Assembly (NCBI RefSeq): GCF_000378425.1
Contig: NZ_KB899811.1
Location: 1 to 64,000 of the forward strand
Length of the DNA: 64,000 nt
Origin: Cohnella laeviribosi DSM 21336
GTDB taxonomy: Bacteria > Bacillota > Bacilli > Paenibacillales > Paenibacillaceae
Direction: 5' to 3'
The notes beneath the pieces are model-generated. The model saw only the letters and a list, made by a program, of their open reading frames with translations, had not been told where the DNA came from and ran no database searches. Positions 54,462 to 64,000 of the stretch are shown in pieces. A program made the translations under genes and the position numbers. Each line of letters opens with the position of its first letter. Position 1 is the first letter of the stretch.

Positions 54462-56024
54462 ATGCAGCAGAAGGCGAGAATGACGTTTCGGTTCGACGGG
54501 ACAAGCCCCCAGGAGACGATTCGGGGGTTTTCCGGCTCCGGGCGTCAGGACACCGGCGGCCAGCCTGTCAAGGAAACCGGACACGAAGCGGCCCCGGATC
54601 GGGAAACGCGCGCGGAGAGCGGGCATGGCGCGCACGAATGGCAGGCTTGGCAAAGCCCTTACCAGGACGATATTCACGCGTTGGAAGAAATCATTCGTTA
54701 TCCGAACCGGACGCGTTACGGCGAATCGGCGACGCCGGCCGACCGCGAGCCGAAACCGGTGCGCGATTGGCCGCGTGCCGAGAACCGGCCGTCCGCAGGC
54801 CAAGACCGCAAGCCGGCCGATCTTCGCATACCGGCCGGTCGCGAGCGAAGGCAGGCCGATATACGGCCCTTCTCGGGGAGCCGGCATCAGCCGGAAGATG
54901 CCGTTCCGGCGCCGGCAGAAGAGCTCCGTTCGTCTGCGCCTTACGCCCGGGAGCAAGCGCATCGCCTGAAGCCGGCTTCGCGCCGCGGGGAAGAAGCGTG
55001 GCCGCATCCGGCGGATTTATGGGAGGCCGAAGCGGACGGCCGGCACGAAGCGGATGGGCGTTCCGGCGAGGCGCAGGAGGAAGCGGGAGCGCCTTACGGC
55101 TTGCGGAACGAATTCCGCTTCCGCGATGATCGCCCGTCCTGGTGGAGGGTCATCGCTTCGGTCGGCGGAGCGATTCTGACCGGCGGGCTGTTCGGCTATA
55201 TGCTGCTTTCGCTGTTTGCGGGCGAGTCGCTGCTCCCAAGCGGGAACCGGATGGAGGGCGGAGCAGGCGATGCGCTGGCCGCCATGGCGCCTGCCGATGC
55301 GGATCATCCTTCGGCGCCGGCTCAATCCGCGTCCGGTAACGCGGCCTCGAAAGAAGGGAATCATTCAGGCGCTTCGCCGGCGCCCGCATCCGTTTTGCCC
55401 GCAAAGGAAGTTCCCGCATTTACGGCTTATATGCTGCAATACGGCGTATTCCGCTCCGAAGACAGCATGAAGGAGGCGCTGGCCGCTTTGAACCGGCAAG
55501 GAGTGGCGGCCGCCGCCGATACGACGAACGGATTTCGGGTTTTCGCCGGGGCGGCTCCTACCAGGGAAGACGCGGAACGGCTGGCGACGCAGCTTGAGGG
55601 AACGCAGGTTTACATCAAACCGGTCGAAAATGTCAAGCTTACGTTCGACGGGGCCGCAGCGGACCCGGACCTTCCGGCGTTTCTCGAAAAAAGCGCGGCG
55701 CTGTACATGAAGCTGATCGGCCTGACGTCGAAGGCGCTGATTGACGCCCAACCCGCCGCTTTCGGAGACGGCGACGTCCGGACGATCGAGACGCTGCGGC
55801 AGGCCTGGTCAAAAACGGCCGCAGCGGCGGGATCCTGGAACACAGAGATCCGCGAGCCGGCACAATCCGCGGCCGGGCATTTGAACGAAGCGCTGAAGAG
55901 CTTCGGCGAATACAACCGCAAGCCCGATCGCGCCCTGCTTTGGAGCATTCAATCGTCCGTCATATCCGCGGCGCTTGCCGACAGGCAACTCAGAATGACG
56001 GTCGCGCTGGAGAGCGGAAGCTAA
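54462..56024 (+). CDS. SpoIIB-like membrane protein with SPOR domain
   Basis: A 520-residue protein. Residues 1 to about 225 are polar and disordered (Arg, Glu, Pro, Gly-rich, cytosolic); one transmembrane helix lies at about 229-250 (VIASVGGAILTGGLFGYMLLSLFAG). A Ser/Ala-rich linker follows, then a SPOR domain (about 315-390, TAYMLQYGVFRSEDSMKEALAALNRQGVAAAADT...FRVFAGAAPTREDAERLA) that should bind glycan strands lacking stem peptides, and a helical C-terminus. Topology and place before maf-radC-mreB match B. subtilis spoIIB, which aids engulfment. Sequence-level orthology is not tested. ATG 54462 after AAGGGGAG. Confidence 0.85.
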   Translation: MQQKARMTFRFDGTSPQETIRGFSGSGRQDTGGQPVKETGHEAAPDRETRAESGHGAHEWQAWQSPYQDDIHALEEIIRYPNRTRYGESATPADREPKPVRDWPRAENRPSAGQDRKPADLRIPAGRERRQADIRPFSGSRHQPEDAVPAPAEELRSSAPYAREQAHRLKPASRRGEEAWPHPADLWEAEADGRHEADGRSGEAQEEAGAPYGLRNEFRFRDDRPSWWRVIASVGGAILTGGLFGYMLLSLFAGESLLPSGNRMEGGAGDALAAMAPADADHPSAPAQSASGNAASKEGNHSGASPAPASVLPAKEVPAFTAYMLQYGVFRSEDSMKEALAALNRQGVAAAADTTNGFRVFAGAAPTREDAERLATQLEGTQVYIKPVENVKLTFDGAAADPDLPAFLEKSAALYMKLIGLTSKALIDAQPAAFGDGDVRTIETLRQAWSKTAAAAGSWNTEIREPAQSAAGHLNEALKSFGEYNRKPDRALLWSIQSSVISAALADRQLRMTVALESGS

Positions 56025-56056
56025 GCGGAAGCCAAGCGATTGGGCGTTGATCCGAA

Positions 56057-56087
56057 CGAGCCCCCGGAGCACGGTTCCGGGGGCTCG
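56057..56087 (+). terminator. Hairpin after the SPOR-domain gene
   Basis: A perfect 12-bp stem (CGAGCCCCCGGA / TCCGGGGGCTCG) with a 7-nt loop, 33 bp past the stop. There is no T-run, so termination efficiency is uncertain. The remainder of 56025-56340 holds the promoters below. Confidence 0.6.
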
Positions 56088-56179
56088 TCCGGATTCGGAG
56101 CTTCTCCGCATTCCGAAGTTCCTCCGGCTTCGTTCTTTTCGGTTCCGGAGCGCTTTTCGGAGCGAAACGGGAACATATG

Positions 56180-56188
56180 TGCTATAAT
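56180..56188 (+). promoter_or_regulatory. Extended -10 promoter upstream of DUF4321-maf-radC
   Basis: TGCTATAAT is an extended -10 with no recognisable -35; 153 bp before the GTG start at 56341. Confidence 0.4.
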
Positions 56189-56269
56189 GAAAGAGCCTGG
56201 ACGCATAACAAACCTTTCCGGCATGAGTAGGCCGTTAGTCGCAACGTGCGAAGACGTTCCGATTGCGCA

Positions 56270-56298
56270 TTGTGCGACAGGACGCAGAGCCGTATAAT
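56270..56298 (+). promoter_or_regulatory. Promoter of DUF4321-maf-radC-mre unit
   Basis: TTGTGC (56270-56275) and TATAAT (56293-56298) with exactly 17 bp spacing, 42 bp before the start codon. Confidence 0.65.
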
Positions 56299-56340
56299 GA
56301 AAAGAATCGGGTGTCAAAAAATGGTGGGAGACGTTGAATC

Positions 56341-56583
56341 GTGAAGAAAAACGGCTGGATACTGCTGCTTTTCGTGTTTTTGGGCCTGATTGGCGGAGCT
56401 TTGGTGGCCCGGTGGCTGGAAAGCGTTCCGGGCTTGTCTTTCTTGACCCGGGCCGCGAAGGTGGACTGGTCGCCTTCCGCCGATTTGCTGGTGCTCAAAT
56501 TCAATCTCCATCTCGGCCTGAATCTCAGTTTGATGAGCATTATCGGGGCCGCCCTGGCCATTTGGCTGTATCGAAGAATGTAA
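56341..56583 (+). CDS. DUF4321-family small membrane protein
   Basis: An 80-residue protein with two membrane helices (about residues 5-24 and 58-77) and a short loop between them (LESVPGLSFLTRAAKVDWSPSADLLVLKF). GTG start at 56341, ten bases after GGGAG. The small-protein pattern fits DUF4321, found next to maf in several spore-forming Firmicutes; function unknown. It may serve the cell-wall or division genes downstream, but context is the only argument. Confidence 0.85.
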   Translation: MKKNGWILLLFVFLGLIGGALVARWLESVPGLSFLTRAAKVDWSPSADLLVLKFNLHLGLNLSLMSIIGAALAIWLYRRM

Positions 56584-56602
56584 AGAAAGCGGGATCGAAC
56601 GT

Positions 56603-57220
56603 ATGAACGAACGAAATCCGGCCGCGGCCGCGATCGTGCTCGCCTCCTCTTCGCCGCGCAGGCAGGAGTTGGTCCGGCTGCTCGGCTTGCCTGTAATCGT
56701 CCGCCCGAGCGACGCCGACGAAAGCACGCCGGCGGATTGGACGCCGCAGCGGATCGTCGAAGAACTTTCGCTGCGCAAGGCGCTGGCCGTCTCCAGAACG
56801 CTGGAGCCGGCTGCGGACGGCGCGCTGCAAATCGTCCTCGGCAGCGATACGGTCGTCGCCTTGGACGGAGAGGCGATGGGCAAGCCGTCGGACGCCGCCG
56901 ATGCGGCGTCGATGCTGCGGCGCCTGTCCGGCCGCACGCATGAGGTGTATACCGGGGTCACCTGCCTGGACCCTGCTACCGGCCGAACCGTTACCGCGCA
57001 CCGCGTCACCCGCGTGCGGATGAAGGAACTGTCCCCGGATCGGATTGCCCGGTATATCGAGACGGGAGAGCCGATGGATAAAGCCGGCGCGTACGCCGTG
57101 CAGGGGATCGGCTCCCTTCTGGTCGACGGCATCGAAGGATGCTTTTTCAACGTTGTCGGCCTCCCGGTTTCGCTCGTTGCGGATATGCTGGAGAAGACGT
57201 TCGGACTCCGCTTTCCGTGA
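56603..57220 (+). CDS. maf: Maf-family nucleoside triphosphate pyrophosphatase
   Basis: A 205-residue pyrophosphatase for dTTP/UTP and modified nucleotides; named for septum inhibition when overexpressed. Motifs: IVLASSSPRRQELVRLLG, GSDTVVALDGEAMGKPSD, and MDKAGAYAVQGIGSLLVDGIEGCFFNVVGLP. ATG 56603, 20 bp after DUF4321. Confidence 0.96.
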   Translation: MNERNPAAAAIVLASSSPRRQELVRLLGLPVIVRPSDADESTPADWTPQRIVEELSLRKALAVSRTLEPAADGALQIVLGSDTVVALDGEAMGKPSDAADAASMLRRLSGRTHEVYTGVTCLDPATGRTVTAHRVTRVRMKELSPDRIARYIETGEPMDKAGAYAVQGIGSLLVDGIEGCFFNVVGLPVSLVADMLEKTFGLRFP

Positions 57221-57283
57221 ACCCGACCCGATGACCTTAGCCCATACCTGCGGCCGACGCGGACTCGTGAGATGAGGGATTCG

Positions 57284-57949
57284 ATGGACCGTCTGTCCTA
57301 TATGCTGCGGGAGCTTCCTCCGGGGGAGCGCCCGCGGGAGAGAATGCAGCTTCACGGACCGGCTGCGCTCAGCACCGCGGAGCTTCTGGCCATTTTGCTT
57401 CGAACGGGCACCCGCGAGCAATCGGTCATTCATTTGGCCCAGCGTATTTTGAACGACTGCGGCAGCCTGAAAAACCTTGCCTCCCTCTCCTGGGAGGAGC
57501 TGACGCAAATTCGCGGAATCGGTCCGGCGAAGGCGCTGCAACTGCAGGCCGCGATCGAGCTCGGCCGCCGGGTTGCCCGTTCGCGGCTGCCGGAGACGGT
57601 TCAGATCACCAAGCCGCAGGATGCGGCCGACCTGTTGATGGAAGAGATGCGCCATTTGCGGGAAGAACGCTTCGTCTGTCTCTTTCTCAACACCAAAAAT
57701 CAGGTCATCGGACGCGAAACGCTGTCGGTCGGCAGCTTGAACGCCTCCATCGTTCATCCCCGCGAAGTGTTCCGGGCGGCGATCCGCCGGAGCAGCGCTT
57801 CGATTCTGTGCGCGCACAATCATCCGAGCGGCGATCCGACGCCGAGCGCCGAGGACATTTTGCTGACACGCCGTTTGACCGAAGCGGGGGAACTGATCGG
57901 CATCGAGGTTCTGGACCACCTGGTAATTGGAGACAATCGCTTTATTAGT

Positions 57950-57973
<24 letters not shown>
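57284..57973 (+). CDS. radC: RadC-family JAB metalloprotein
   Basis: A 229-residue protein with an N-terminal helix-hairpin-helix part (LASLSWEELTQIRGIGPAKALQLQAAIELG) and a C-terminal JAB/MPN domain with the metal motif CAHNHPSGDPTPSAED. Once called a DNA-repair protein, but its biochemical role is unsettled. ATG 57284 has AGGG suitably upstream; ATG 57272 is an alternative. Confidence 0.93.
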
Positions 57974-59029
<1,056 letters not shown>

Positions 59030-59085
59030 TCGGCATTGCGAAATGCCCGGTGAAAGGAAGCGGGTGAGCGGATATTTTTAGGATC

Positions 59086-59937
59086 GTGCGCAACAAGCGC
59101 TTGTTCATTTTGATGATCGGAGTCATGGTGGCGATCGCCCTGCTGGGATACACCTTTGGCCGCAGCAAGCTGACCTGGCCCGAGAAATTTATCAACGACA
59201 CCTTCGGAACGCTGCAGGGCGCGTTGTATCGGCCCGTTGGGGCGGTGGCGGATTTTTTTCGCGATCTGAGCCGTCTTTCCGACGTGTATAAGGAGAACGA
59301 GGAGCTTAGGCAAACCGTCGCCCGCTACACGGAGGACAAAATCCGCTACAACCTGATCGCCAAACAAAACGAAGCCCTGCAGGAGGAGCTCAACTTTACC
59401 GAACGTCAGAAGAAGCTTTACAACTACAAGTTTCTGATCGCGCAAGTCGTGGCGAACAGTTCCAACCCGTACGACCCGACCATCAAGATCAACCTCGGTT
59501 CCCACGACGGGGTCAAGGAGAAGATGGCGGTTACGACGGTGGACGGGCTTGTCGGTCTGGTGAGCCGCGTATCGGAGTTCACCTCCACGGTGACGCCGAT
59601 TACGGAGCTGAGCTCGACTTCGACCGATTCCATCTCGATTGCGGCCACGATTTTCGGCCGCGAGGATCAGTCGTTCGGCATCGTGGATTTCGACAAGGAA
59701 AAAAACGTGCTCCAAATGAGCAAAATCGACGAGAACGACGTTGTCAAGGAAGGCGACATTGTCATTACGTCCGGCTTGGGCAACGTGTTCCCCAGAGGCC
59801 TTATTATCGGTAAAGTGGTCAGCAGCCAGGTCGGCGATTTCGGCCTGACGCACACGGCTACGATTGAACCGGCCGCGAAGTTCGACCATCTCAACGACGT
59901 GTTCGTCGTGGTTACGCCGGATGTGGATGCGCCGTGA
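59086..59937 (+). CDS. mreC: Rod-shape-determining protein MreC
   Basis: A 283-residue protein with one N-terminal membrane helix (about residues 5-24), a coiled coil (about 65-105, YKENEELRQTVARYTEDKIRYNLIAKQNEALQEELNF) and an extracellular double beta-barrel domain. It links MreB with wall synthases outside the cell. GTG start at 59086 with a weak ribosome-binding site; overlaps mreD by 4 bp. Confidence 0.95.
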   Translation: MRNKRLFILMIGVMVAIALLGYTFGRSKLTWPEKFINDTFGTLQGALYRPVGAVADFFRDLSRLSDVYKENEELRQTVARYTEDKIRYNLIAKQNEALQEELNFTERQKKLYNYKFLIAQVVANSSNPYDPTIKINLGSHDGVKEKMAVTTVDGLVGLVSRVSEFTSTVTPITELSSTSTDSISIAATIFGREDQSFGIVDFDKEKNVLQMSKIDENDVVKEGDIVITSGLGNVFPRGLIIGKVVSSQVGDFGLTHTATIEPAAKFDHLNDVFVVVTPDVDAP

Positions 59938-60464
59938 ACATGCGAATGAACTGGACGATTCTGGCGACGGTTCTGCTTTTGCTTGTTCAGACGTCCGTTC
60001 TGCCCTGGCTTGTTCCGCCGGGGTGGAGCGACCGTCTGCTGCCTCATTTGCCTTTTATTATGACGGTATTTGTCGCCCTCTACGGAAACCGGCACCGGGC
60101 CTTCTTTTTCGGGCTTGGCTTCGGTCTTCTGGAGGACGTCTTGTTTTACGGCAAGTTGATCGGCGCCTACGGGTTTTCGATGGCTTTGCTGGGGTATTTG
60201 CTCGGGCTGATCGCAGAGCGCCGCCCCCGCACGCTGAGCTTTACGCTCGTTTCGGTCGCTTTGGGAAGCGCTTTGCTCGATATGATGGTATACGGCATAT
60301 ATGATCTGTTTCAGTTGGTCAATGTGACGTTTGCGTTCGCGGTATATTGGCATATCGTGCCCACGTTGCTGATTTCGGCACTGCTTGCTCTCTTGCTGTA
60401 TATTCCGGTTCGCAGATGGCTCGTAAAAAACATCGCCTCGTCCGCCGAAGAAAACGGGGGCTAA
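59934..60464 (+). CDS. mreD: Rod-shape-determining protein MreD
   Basis: A 176-residue integral membrane protein with about five helices (LLLLVQTSVLPWLV, LLPHLPFIMTVFVALYG, FFFGLGFGLLEDVLFYG, and so on); partner of MreC. GTG start (GTGA overlap with mreC) or ATG 59940. Confidence 0.92.
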   Translation: MNMRMNWTILATVLLLLVQTSVLPWLVPPGWSDRLLPHLPFIMTVFVALYGNRHRAFFFGLGFGLLEDVLFYGKLIGAYGFSMALLGYLLGLIAERRPRTLSFTLVSVALGSALLDMMVYGIYDLFQLVNVTFAFAVYWHIVPTLLISALLALLLYIPVRRWLVKNIASSAEENGG

Positions 60465-60528
60465 GAAGCGCTCGGCAGGAATTCGGGCTTATCTGGCAGA
60501 ATTGGTTAGGGTGGGGGAGGAGCGAAAG

Positions 60529-61188
60529 TTGAACGGCAAATCAGCGGTTACGATCAAAGGCGTCAAAGATGGACTCGTATTCCTGCTTGACGATCAGTGC
60601 GACTTCGTGTCGCTGTTGGACGAGCTTCAGGCCAAGCTGGACAAGCACGAGCAGCAGCTCGCGGGCCCCATCGTTCATGTCACCGTCAAGCTCGGTTCCC
60701 GGCAGCTAAGCGAGGACGAGAAGGAACGGATTCGCTCCGCCATTCGGCGCCAGGGCAATTTTCTGGTGCAAAGCATCGAAAGCGATGCCGAAGCCGATCA
60801 AGCGGCCGGCCGCAAAAACGCCTTACATACGATAGCCTGTATCGTGCGTTCGGGCCAGACGCTCGAGTTTGACGGCGATTTGTTGCTGCTTGGCGACGTC
60901 AATCCGGGCGGAATCGTGCGTTGTACAGGCGATATCTATATCCTGGGAGCGCTGCGGGGAGTCGCGCACGCCGGCTATCCGAACCGTCCGGACGCCATTA
61001 TCGCGGCCTCGCGCATGACGCCTACGCAGCTGCGTATCGCGGATGTCATCAGCCGGCCGCCCGAGGAGTGGACTTCGTCCGAACCTTGGATGGAATTTGC
61101 TTATTTGCGCGACGGTGTCATGGCGTTGGATAAGCTGACGCATCTGCATCATCACCGCAAAGAAGTCTTGCATTTCAAAGGAGTGTAA
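60529..61188 (+). CDS. minC: Septum site-determining protein MinC
   Basis: A 219-residue inhibitor of FtsZ assembly. N-domain (1 to about 100, AVTIKGVKDGLVFLLDDQCDFVSLLDEL) acts on FtsZ; C-domain (about 108-205) is the beta-helix with ACIVRSGQTLEFDGDLLLLGDVNPGGIVRCTGDIYILGALRGVAHAG that dimerises and binds MinD. TTG start at 60529 with GGAGGAG upstream. Confidence 0.94.
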   Translation: MNGKSAVTIKGVKDGLVFLLDDQCDFVSLLDELQAKLDKHEQQLAGPIVHVTVKLGSRQLSEDEKERIRSAIRRQGNFLVQSIESDAEADQAAGRKNALHTIACIVRSGQTLEFDGDLLLLGDVNPGGIVRCTGDIYILGALRGVAHAGYPNRPDAIIAASRMTPTQLRIADVISRPPEEWTSSEPWMEFAYLRDGVMALDKLTHLHHHRKEVLHFKGV

Positions 61189-61192
61189 ATCG

Positions 61193-61987
61193 ATGGGAGC
61201 AGCGATCGTCGTGACTTCAGGGAAAGGCGGCGTCGGCAAAACGACCACGTCGGCGAATCTGGGGACGGCACTGGCGCTTATGGGGAAAAAAGTGTGCATG
61301 GTCGACACGGACATCGGTCTGCGCAACCTGGACGTGGTGATGGGACTTGAAAACCGCATCATTTACGACCTTGTCGACGTTGTGGAGGGGCGCTGCAGGC
61401 TCAATCAGGCGCTCGTGAAGGATAAACGGTTTGACGAGCTGTATATTCTCCCTGCCGCCCAGACGAAGGACAAGAATGACGTTTCTCCGGAGCAGATCCG
61501 CAAGCTGGTGGAAGACCTCAAGCCCGATTTCGATTACGTGATTATCGACTGTCCCGCCGGGATCGAGCAAGGGTTCCAGAATGCCGTTGCCGGGGCGGAC
61601 GAAGCCATCGTGGTGACGACGCCGGAAAACGCCGCCGTCCGCGATGCCGACCGCATTATCGGCTTGCTGGAGAAAAAGGGGATTTCCAGTCCCAAGCTGA
61701 TCATTAACCGGATTCGCCCCAATATGCTCAAAAACGGCGACATGCTGGAGATCGACGATATTTGCCAGGTGCTTGCCATCGATTTGCTCGGGATTGTGCC
61801 GGATGACGAGAATGTGATCAAAGGCGCAAACCACGGAGAACCGACGGTGATCAATCCGGCTTCCAAAGCCGCCATCGCCTACCGCAACATCGCCAGACGC
61901 ATTCTCGGGGAGACCGTTCCCCTGATGCAGCTTGAGGAGAAAAGCGGCATGTTCGGTCGGTTCAAGAAGTTTCTCGGAATGGGTTGA
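61193..61987 (+). CDS. minD: Septum site-determining ATPase MinD
   Basis: A 264-residue deviant-Walker ATPase (SGKGGVGKTT, residues 9-18) that recruits MinC to the membrane. DTDIGLRNLDVVMGLENR and DYVIIDCPAGIEQGF are typical; the C-terminal amphipathic helix (GMFGRFKKFLGMG) is the membrane anchor. Starts 4 bp after minC. Confidence 0.98.
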   Translation: MGAAIVVTSGKGGVGKTTTSANLGTALALMGKKVCMVDTDIGLRNLDVVMGLENRIIYDLVDVVEGRCRLNQALVKDKRFDELYILPAAQTKDKNDVSPEQIRKLVEDLKPDFDYVIIDCPAGIEQGFQNAVAGADEAIVVTTPENAAVRDADRIIGLLEKKGISSPKLIINRIRPNMLKNGDMLEIDDICQVLAIDLLGIVPDDENVIKGANHGEPTVINPASKAAIAYRNIARRILGETVPLMQLEEKSGMFGRFKKFLGMG

Positions 61988-61993
61988 TTCCGC

Positions 61994-63142
61994 TTGCTGA
62001 ACCGAATCAAGAAAATCGACTGGCTGATGATGCTGATTCTGATCGCCTTCGGGGTGATCAGCGCCCTTGTCGTTCGAAGCGCCACCTTCAACGACCCGAA
62101 ATTCGCCAACTCCGACGTCAAGACGTTGATGTTTTACGGGGTCGGCTTTGTTATTTTGCTGTTGATTACGCTATTCGATTACAGGCTTCTATTGAAGACC
62201 TGGTATGTCTGGTATGCACTCGGCATTTTGTCGCTTATTCTCGTCTTTTTCTTCGGCTCAAATCGCAACGGCGCCCAAGGCTGGTTCGATCTTGGGGGAG
62301 GGCTGACGTTTCAGCCGGCGGAATTGATGAAGCTGTTTCTGATTATTGCCGTAGCGGCCATCATGGGCAGGCGGCAAGGGGAGCCGCTCCGGTTCCGCAC
62401 CGACGTGATGGCCGTTGCCGCCGCTTCGATCGTGCCGTTCGCGCTCGTCATGATTCAGCCGGACCTCGGGAACGCGATCATTTATATTTTTATCGTGCTC
62501 GGCATGCTGTGGATCGGCAACGTTCGCTACACATACGTGCTGATCGGTCTTGCTTCGGTCGTTGCGGGTCTCGTGCTTTTCGTCACCTTATTCAACGCGT
62601 TTAATACGGAAATCAAGGAATTCCTGTCCGACCATAATAAATCTCACTGGTACCAGCGGATCAATACCTATATCCATCCGGACCAGGCGACGGCGGACGA
62701 ACGCCGGCAATCCGAGTACGCCAAGATCGCGATCGGGTCGGGGGGCTTGACCGGCGACGGCTATATGCAGGGCGAGTCGAAAAACCGGAAGTTTATTCCG
62801 TACACCTACTCCGACTCCATCTTCGTCGTCATCGGCGAGGAGTTCGGATTTCAGGGCTCGGCGATTTTGCTGTTATTGTATTTCATTTTTATATACCGAA
62901 TGATTTTGATTGCCTACCAGTGCTACGATTTGCGGGGATCGTTCGTCATCATCGGCATCGCGTCCATGATGGTCTTTCAGATTTTCCAGAACATCGGGAT
63001 GATGATCGGCATCATGCCGATTACCGGCATTACGCTGCCGTTCATCAGCTACGGGGGCACCTCGCTGCTGCTCAACATGATCTGTATCGGTCTTGTGTTC
63101 AGCATCAAGGCTCACCAGGAGAAGTACACCATGGACCCTTAG
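61994..63142 (+). CDS. rodA: SEDS-family glycosyltransferase, RodA type
   Basis: A 382-residue polytopic membrane protein with about ten helices. SEDS signatures: GAQGWFDLGGGLTFQPAELMKL, IQPDLGNAIIYIFIVLGM, IAIGSGGLTGDGYMQGES, DSIFVVIGEEFGFQGS, and GITLPFISYGGTSLLLNM. SEDS proteins polymerise lipid II. The mre/min context favours RodA (elongation) over FtsW or SpoVE, but sequence alone does not settle it. TTG start at 61994, 6 bp after minD, with a weak ribosome-binding site. Confidence 0.9.
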   Translation: MLNRIKKIDWLMMLILIAFGVISALVVRSATFNDPKFANSDVKTLMFYGVGFVILLLITLFDYRLLLKTWYVWYALGILSLILVFFFGSNRNGAQGWFDLGGGLTFQPAELMKLFLIIAVAAIMGRRQGEPLRFRTDVMAVAAASIVPFALVMIQPDLGNAIIYIFIVLGMLWIGNVRYTYVLIGLASVVAGLVLFVTLFNAFNTEIKEFLSDHNKSHWYQRINTYIHPDQATADERRQSEYAKIAIGSGGLTGDGYMQGESKNRKFIPYTYSDSIFVVIGEEFGFQGSAILLLLYFIFIYRMILIAYQCYDLRGSFVIIGIASMMVFQIFQNIGMMIGIMPITGITLPFISYGGTSLLLNMICIGLVFSIKAHQEKYTMDP

Positions 63143-63177
63143 CCGTTTCGGAACCGCAAGCGCGAATCACCCATAAG

Positions 63178-63225
63178 CCTGCCCTCATCGGCAAGACCTA
63201 CCGGCCGAATCGGGCAGGTTTTTTT
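63178..63225 (+). terminator. Terminator of the mre-min-rodA unit
   Basis: CCTGCCC (63178-63184) pairs with GGGCAGG (63212-63218), with an inner CGGC/GCCG pair, followed by seven T. Confidence 0.8.
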
Positions 63226-63352
63226 AATTCCCGCGTTCCCGGCCGGCCGCTCCGCAGGTCGCTGCATGCCCGGCTGGCATTGCAACGGATGGTCTAAACC
63301 GGCCTTGTCCGCCATATCGTGTTACAAAGGAAACGGACAAGGGGTGCGAAAG

Positions 63353-64000
63353 ATGCGGGTTCGAAATAGCGTCCGCGAACGGAGACGGTTGCGCATTCAG
63401 CAATTAATAGAAATGCCTCGCGGCCCGACCGTGCCGGAACCGCCGGCCGGGGACGCCTGGGATGACGGGCCGGCGCGGCCGGAGACGGCCGGAAGAGCGG
63501 AGCGTCCGCTTCCGGAGCCGGCGGCGGGCCCTGCTACCCCTGCCCATGCGGGATGGGCCGGCCGCGTTTCGAAAGCCGCCGAAGCCGACCCGGAACTATG
63601 GTGGAAGGAACGGCAGCGGCAATTGGCCGGAGGATCGGACCGGAGCGGCATCGGCCTTGCCGGTTTGAGCCGGTTGCCGGGCGCCGGAGAACCGGGAGGC
63701 GCGGGCAACGGAAGCGGGCCCGGCCGGACGGTACCGGGAAGCGGTGTTCGCGGATTCATGAAAGAATTGGCCGTCCGCACGGTTGCCGCCGGACTTCTTT
63801 TGGCCGCCCTGTGGGGATGGCTCCGGCTGGAGCTTCCCGGCAGCGGGCAGGCGCGGGACTGGGCGATTGCGGCGGTTACGCAGGATATGGACTTTCAGGC
63901 GATCGAAGCGTGGTATGAGCGTACGTTTGACGGCTCGCCGTCGTTTCTGCCGATCTTCCGCCAGCAGGAGGAGACGCGCGCCGTCAGCGCAAACTGGACC
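63353..64000 (+). CDS. spoIVFA: SpoIVFA-like sporulation membrane protein (3' end outside window)
   Basis: The first 216 residues are visible and the frame is open to the window edge. ATG 63353 follows AAGGGGTG. A basic start (MRVRNSVRERRRLRIQQL) precedes a Pro/Gly-rich cytosolic stretch, a transmembrane helix (about residues 143-162, VAAGLLLAALWGWL) and the start of an extracytoplasmic domain (DWAIAAVTQDMDFQAIEAWYERTF). This topology, and the place after minD, match SpoIVFA, which tethers the SpoIVFB protease that processes pro-sigma-K. The C-terminal M23-like domain would lie beyond 64000. Confidence 0.82.
   Translation, partial: MRVRNSVRERRRLRIQQLIEMPRGPTVPEPPAGDAWDDGPARPETAGRAERPLPEPAAGPATPAHAGWAGRVSKAAEADPELWWKERQRQLAGGSDRSGIGLAGLSRLPGAGEPGGAGNGSGPGRTVPGSGVRGFMKELAVRTVAAGLLLAALWGWLRLELPGSGQARDWAIAAVTQDMDFQAIEAWYERTFDGSPSFLPIFRQQEETRAVSANWT

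Overview
The window is a chromosomal segment from an endospore-forming Firmicute, most likely a GC-rich member of the Paenibacillaceae (Paenibacillus/Cohnella-like). Gene order is close to two Bacillus subtilis neighbourhoods (gerM-rph-rdgB and tig-clpX-lonB-lonA-ysxC-hemA..hemL-spoVID-valS-folC-spoIIB-maf-radC-mreBCD-minCD-spoIVFA). Sporulation genes are frequent (gerM, an alpha/beta SASP, lonB, spoVID, spoIIB, spoIVFA, five YheC/YheD spore-coat-type ATP-grasp proteins), and ribosome-binding sites are strong Gram-positive GGAGG types. Paenibacillus-style extras are present: CobA-HemD fusion, PCYCGC lipoprotein, and intergenic repeats with a period near 51 bp.

Layout. 1-570: left edge cuts an IS3-family element (orfA fragment, minus strand), followed by a degenerate intergenic repeat. 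575-8568 (minus strand): a two-gene unit (coiled-coil membrane protein plus secreted phosphodiester glycosidase), then a tightly packed run of five YheC/YheD-family ATP-grasp genes. 8789-10551: methyltransferase and MBL-fold hydrolase. 10659-11201: PgpA-like phosphatase (minus). 11507-14276: gerM-rph-rdgB. 14365-16218: asparagine synthetase (minus). 16377-18743: two small unknown genes and a gamma-glutamyltransferase. 18887-23509: tRNA-Arg(TCT), a heterodimeric ABC exporter, a SASP gene and tRNA-Gly(CCC).

23677-35857: the protein quality-control block, ysoA-like, tig, clpP, clpX, ispG, PCYCGC lipoprotein, lonB, lonA, ysxC and a conserved hypothetical. 36077-38133: an orphan solute-binding lipoprotein and speD. 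38426-46398: a tetrapyrrole operon that combines the heme path (hemA, hemX, hemC, hemD, hemB, hemL) with the siroheme branch (precorrin-2 dehydrogenase and a CobA-HemD fusion). 46934-54245: spoVID, a T-box-controlled valS, folC and murC. 54462-64000: spoIIB-like SPOR protein, DUF4321, maf, radC, mreBCD, minCD, a RodA-type SEDS glycosyltransferase, and the start of spoIVFA, cut by the right edge. This last block joins cell-shape, septum-placement and engulfment/sigma-K-checkpoint functions.

Most of the window is conserved core genome. I see no CRISPR array, prophage, defence island or biosynthetic cluster. The least explained parts are the five-paralogue ATP-grasp cluster, the PCYCGC lipoprotein, the 51-bp-period repeats and a few small or orphan genes. 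Start codons were chosen from ribosome-binding-site spacing and family N-termini, so several differ from the longest possible reading frame.
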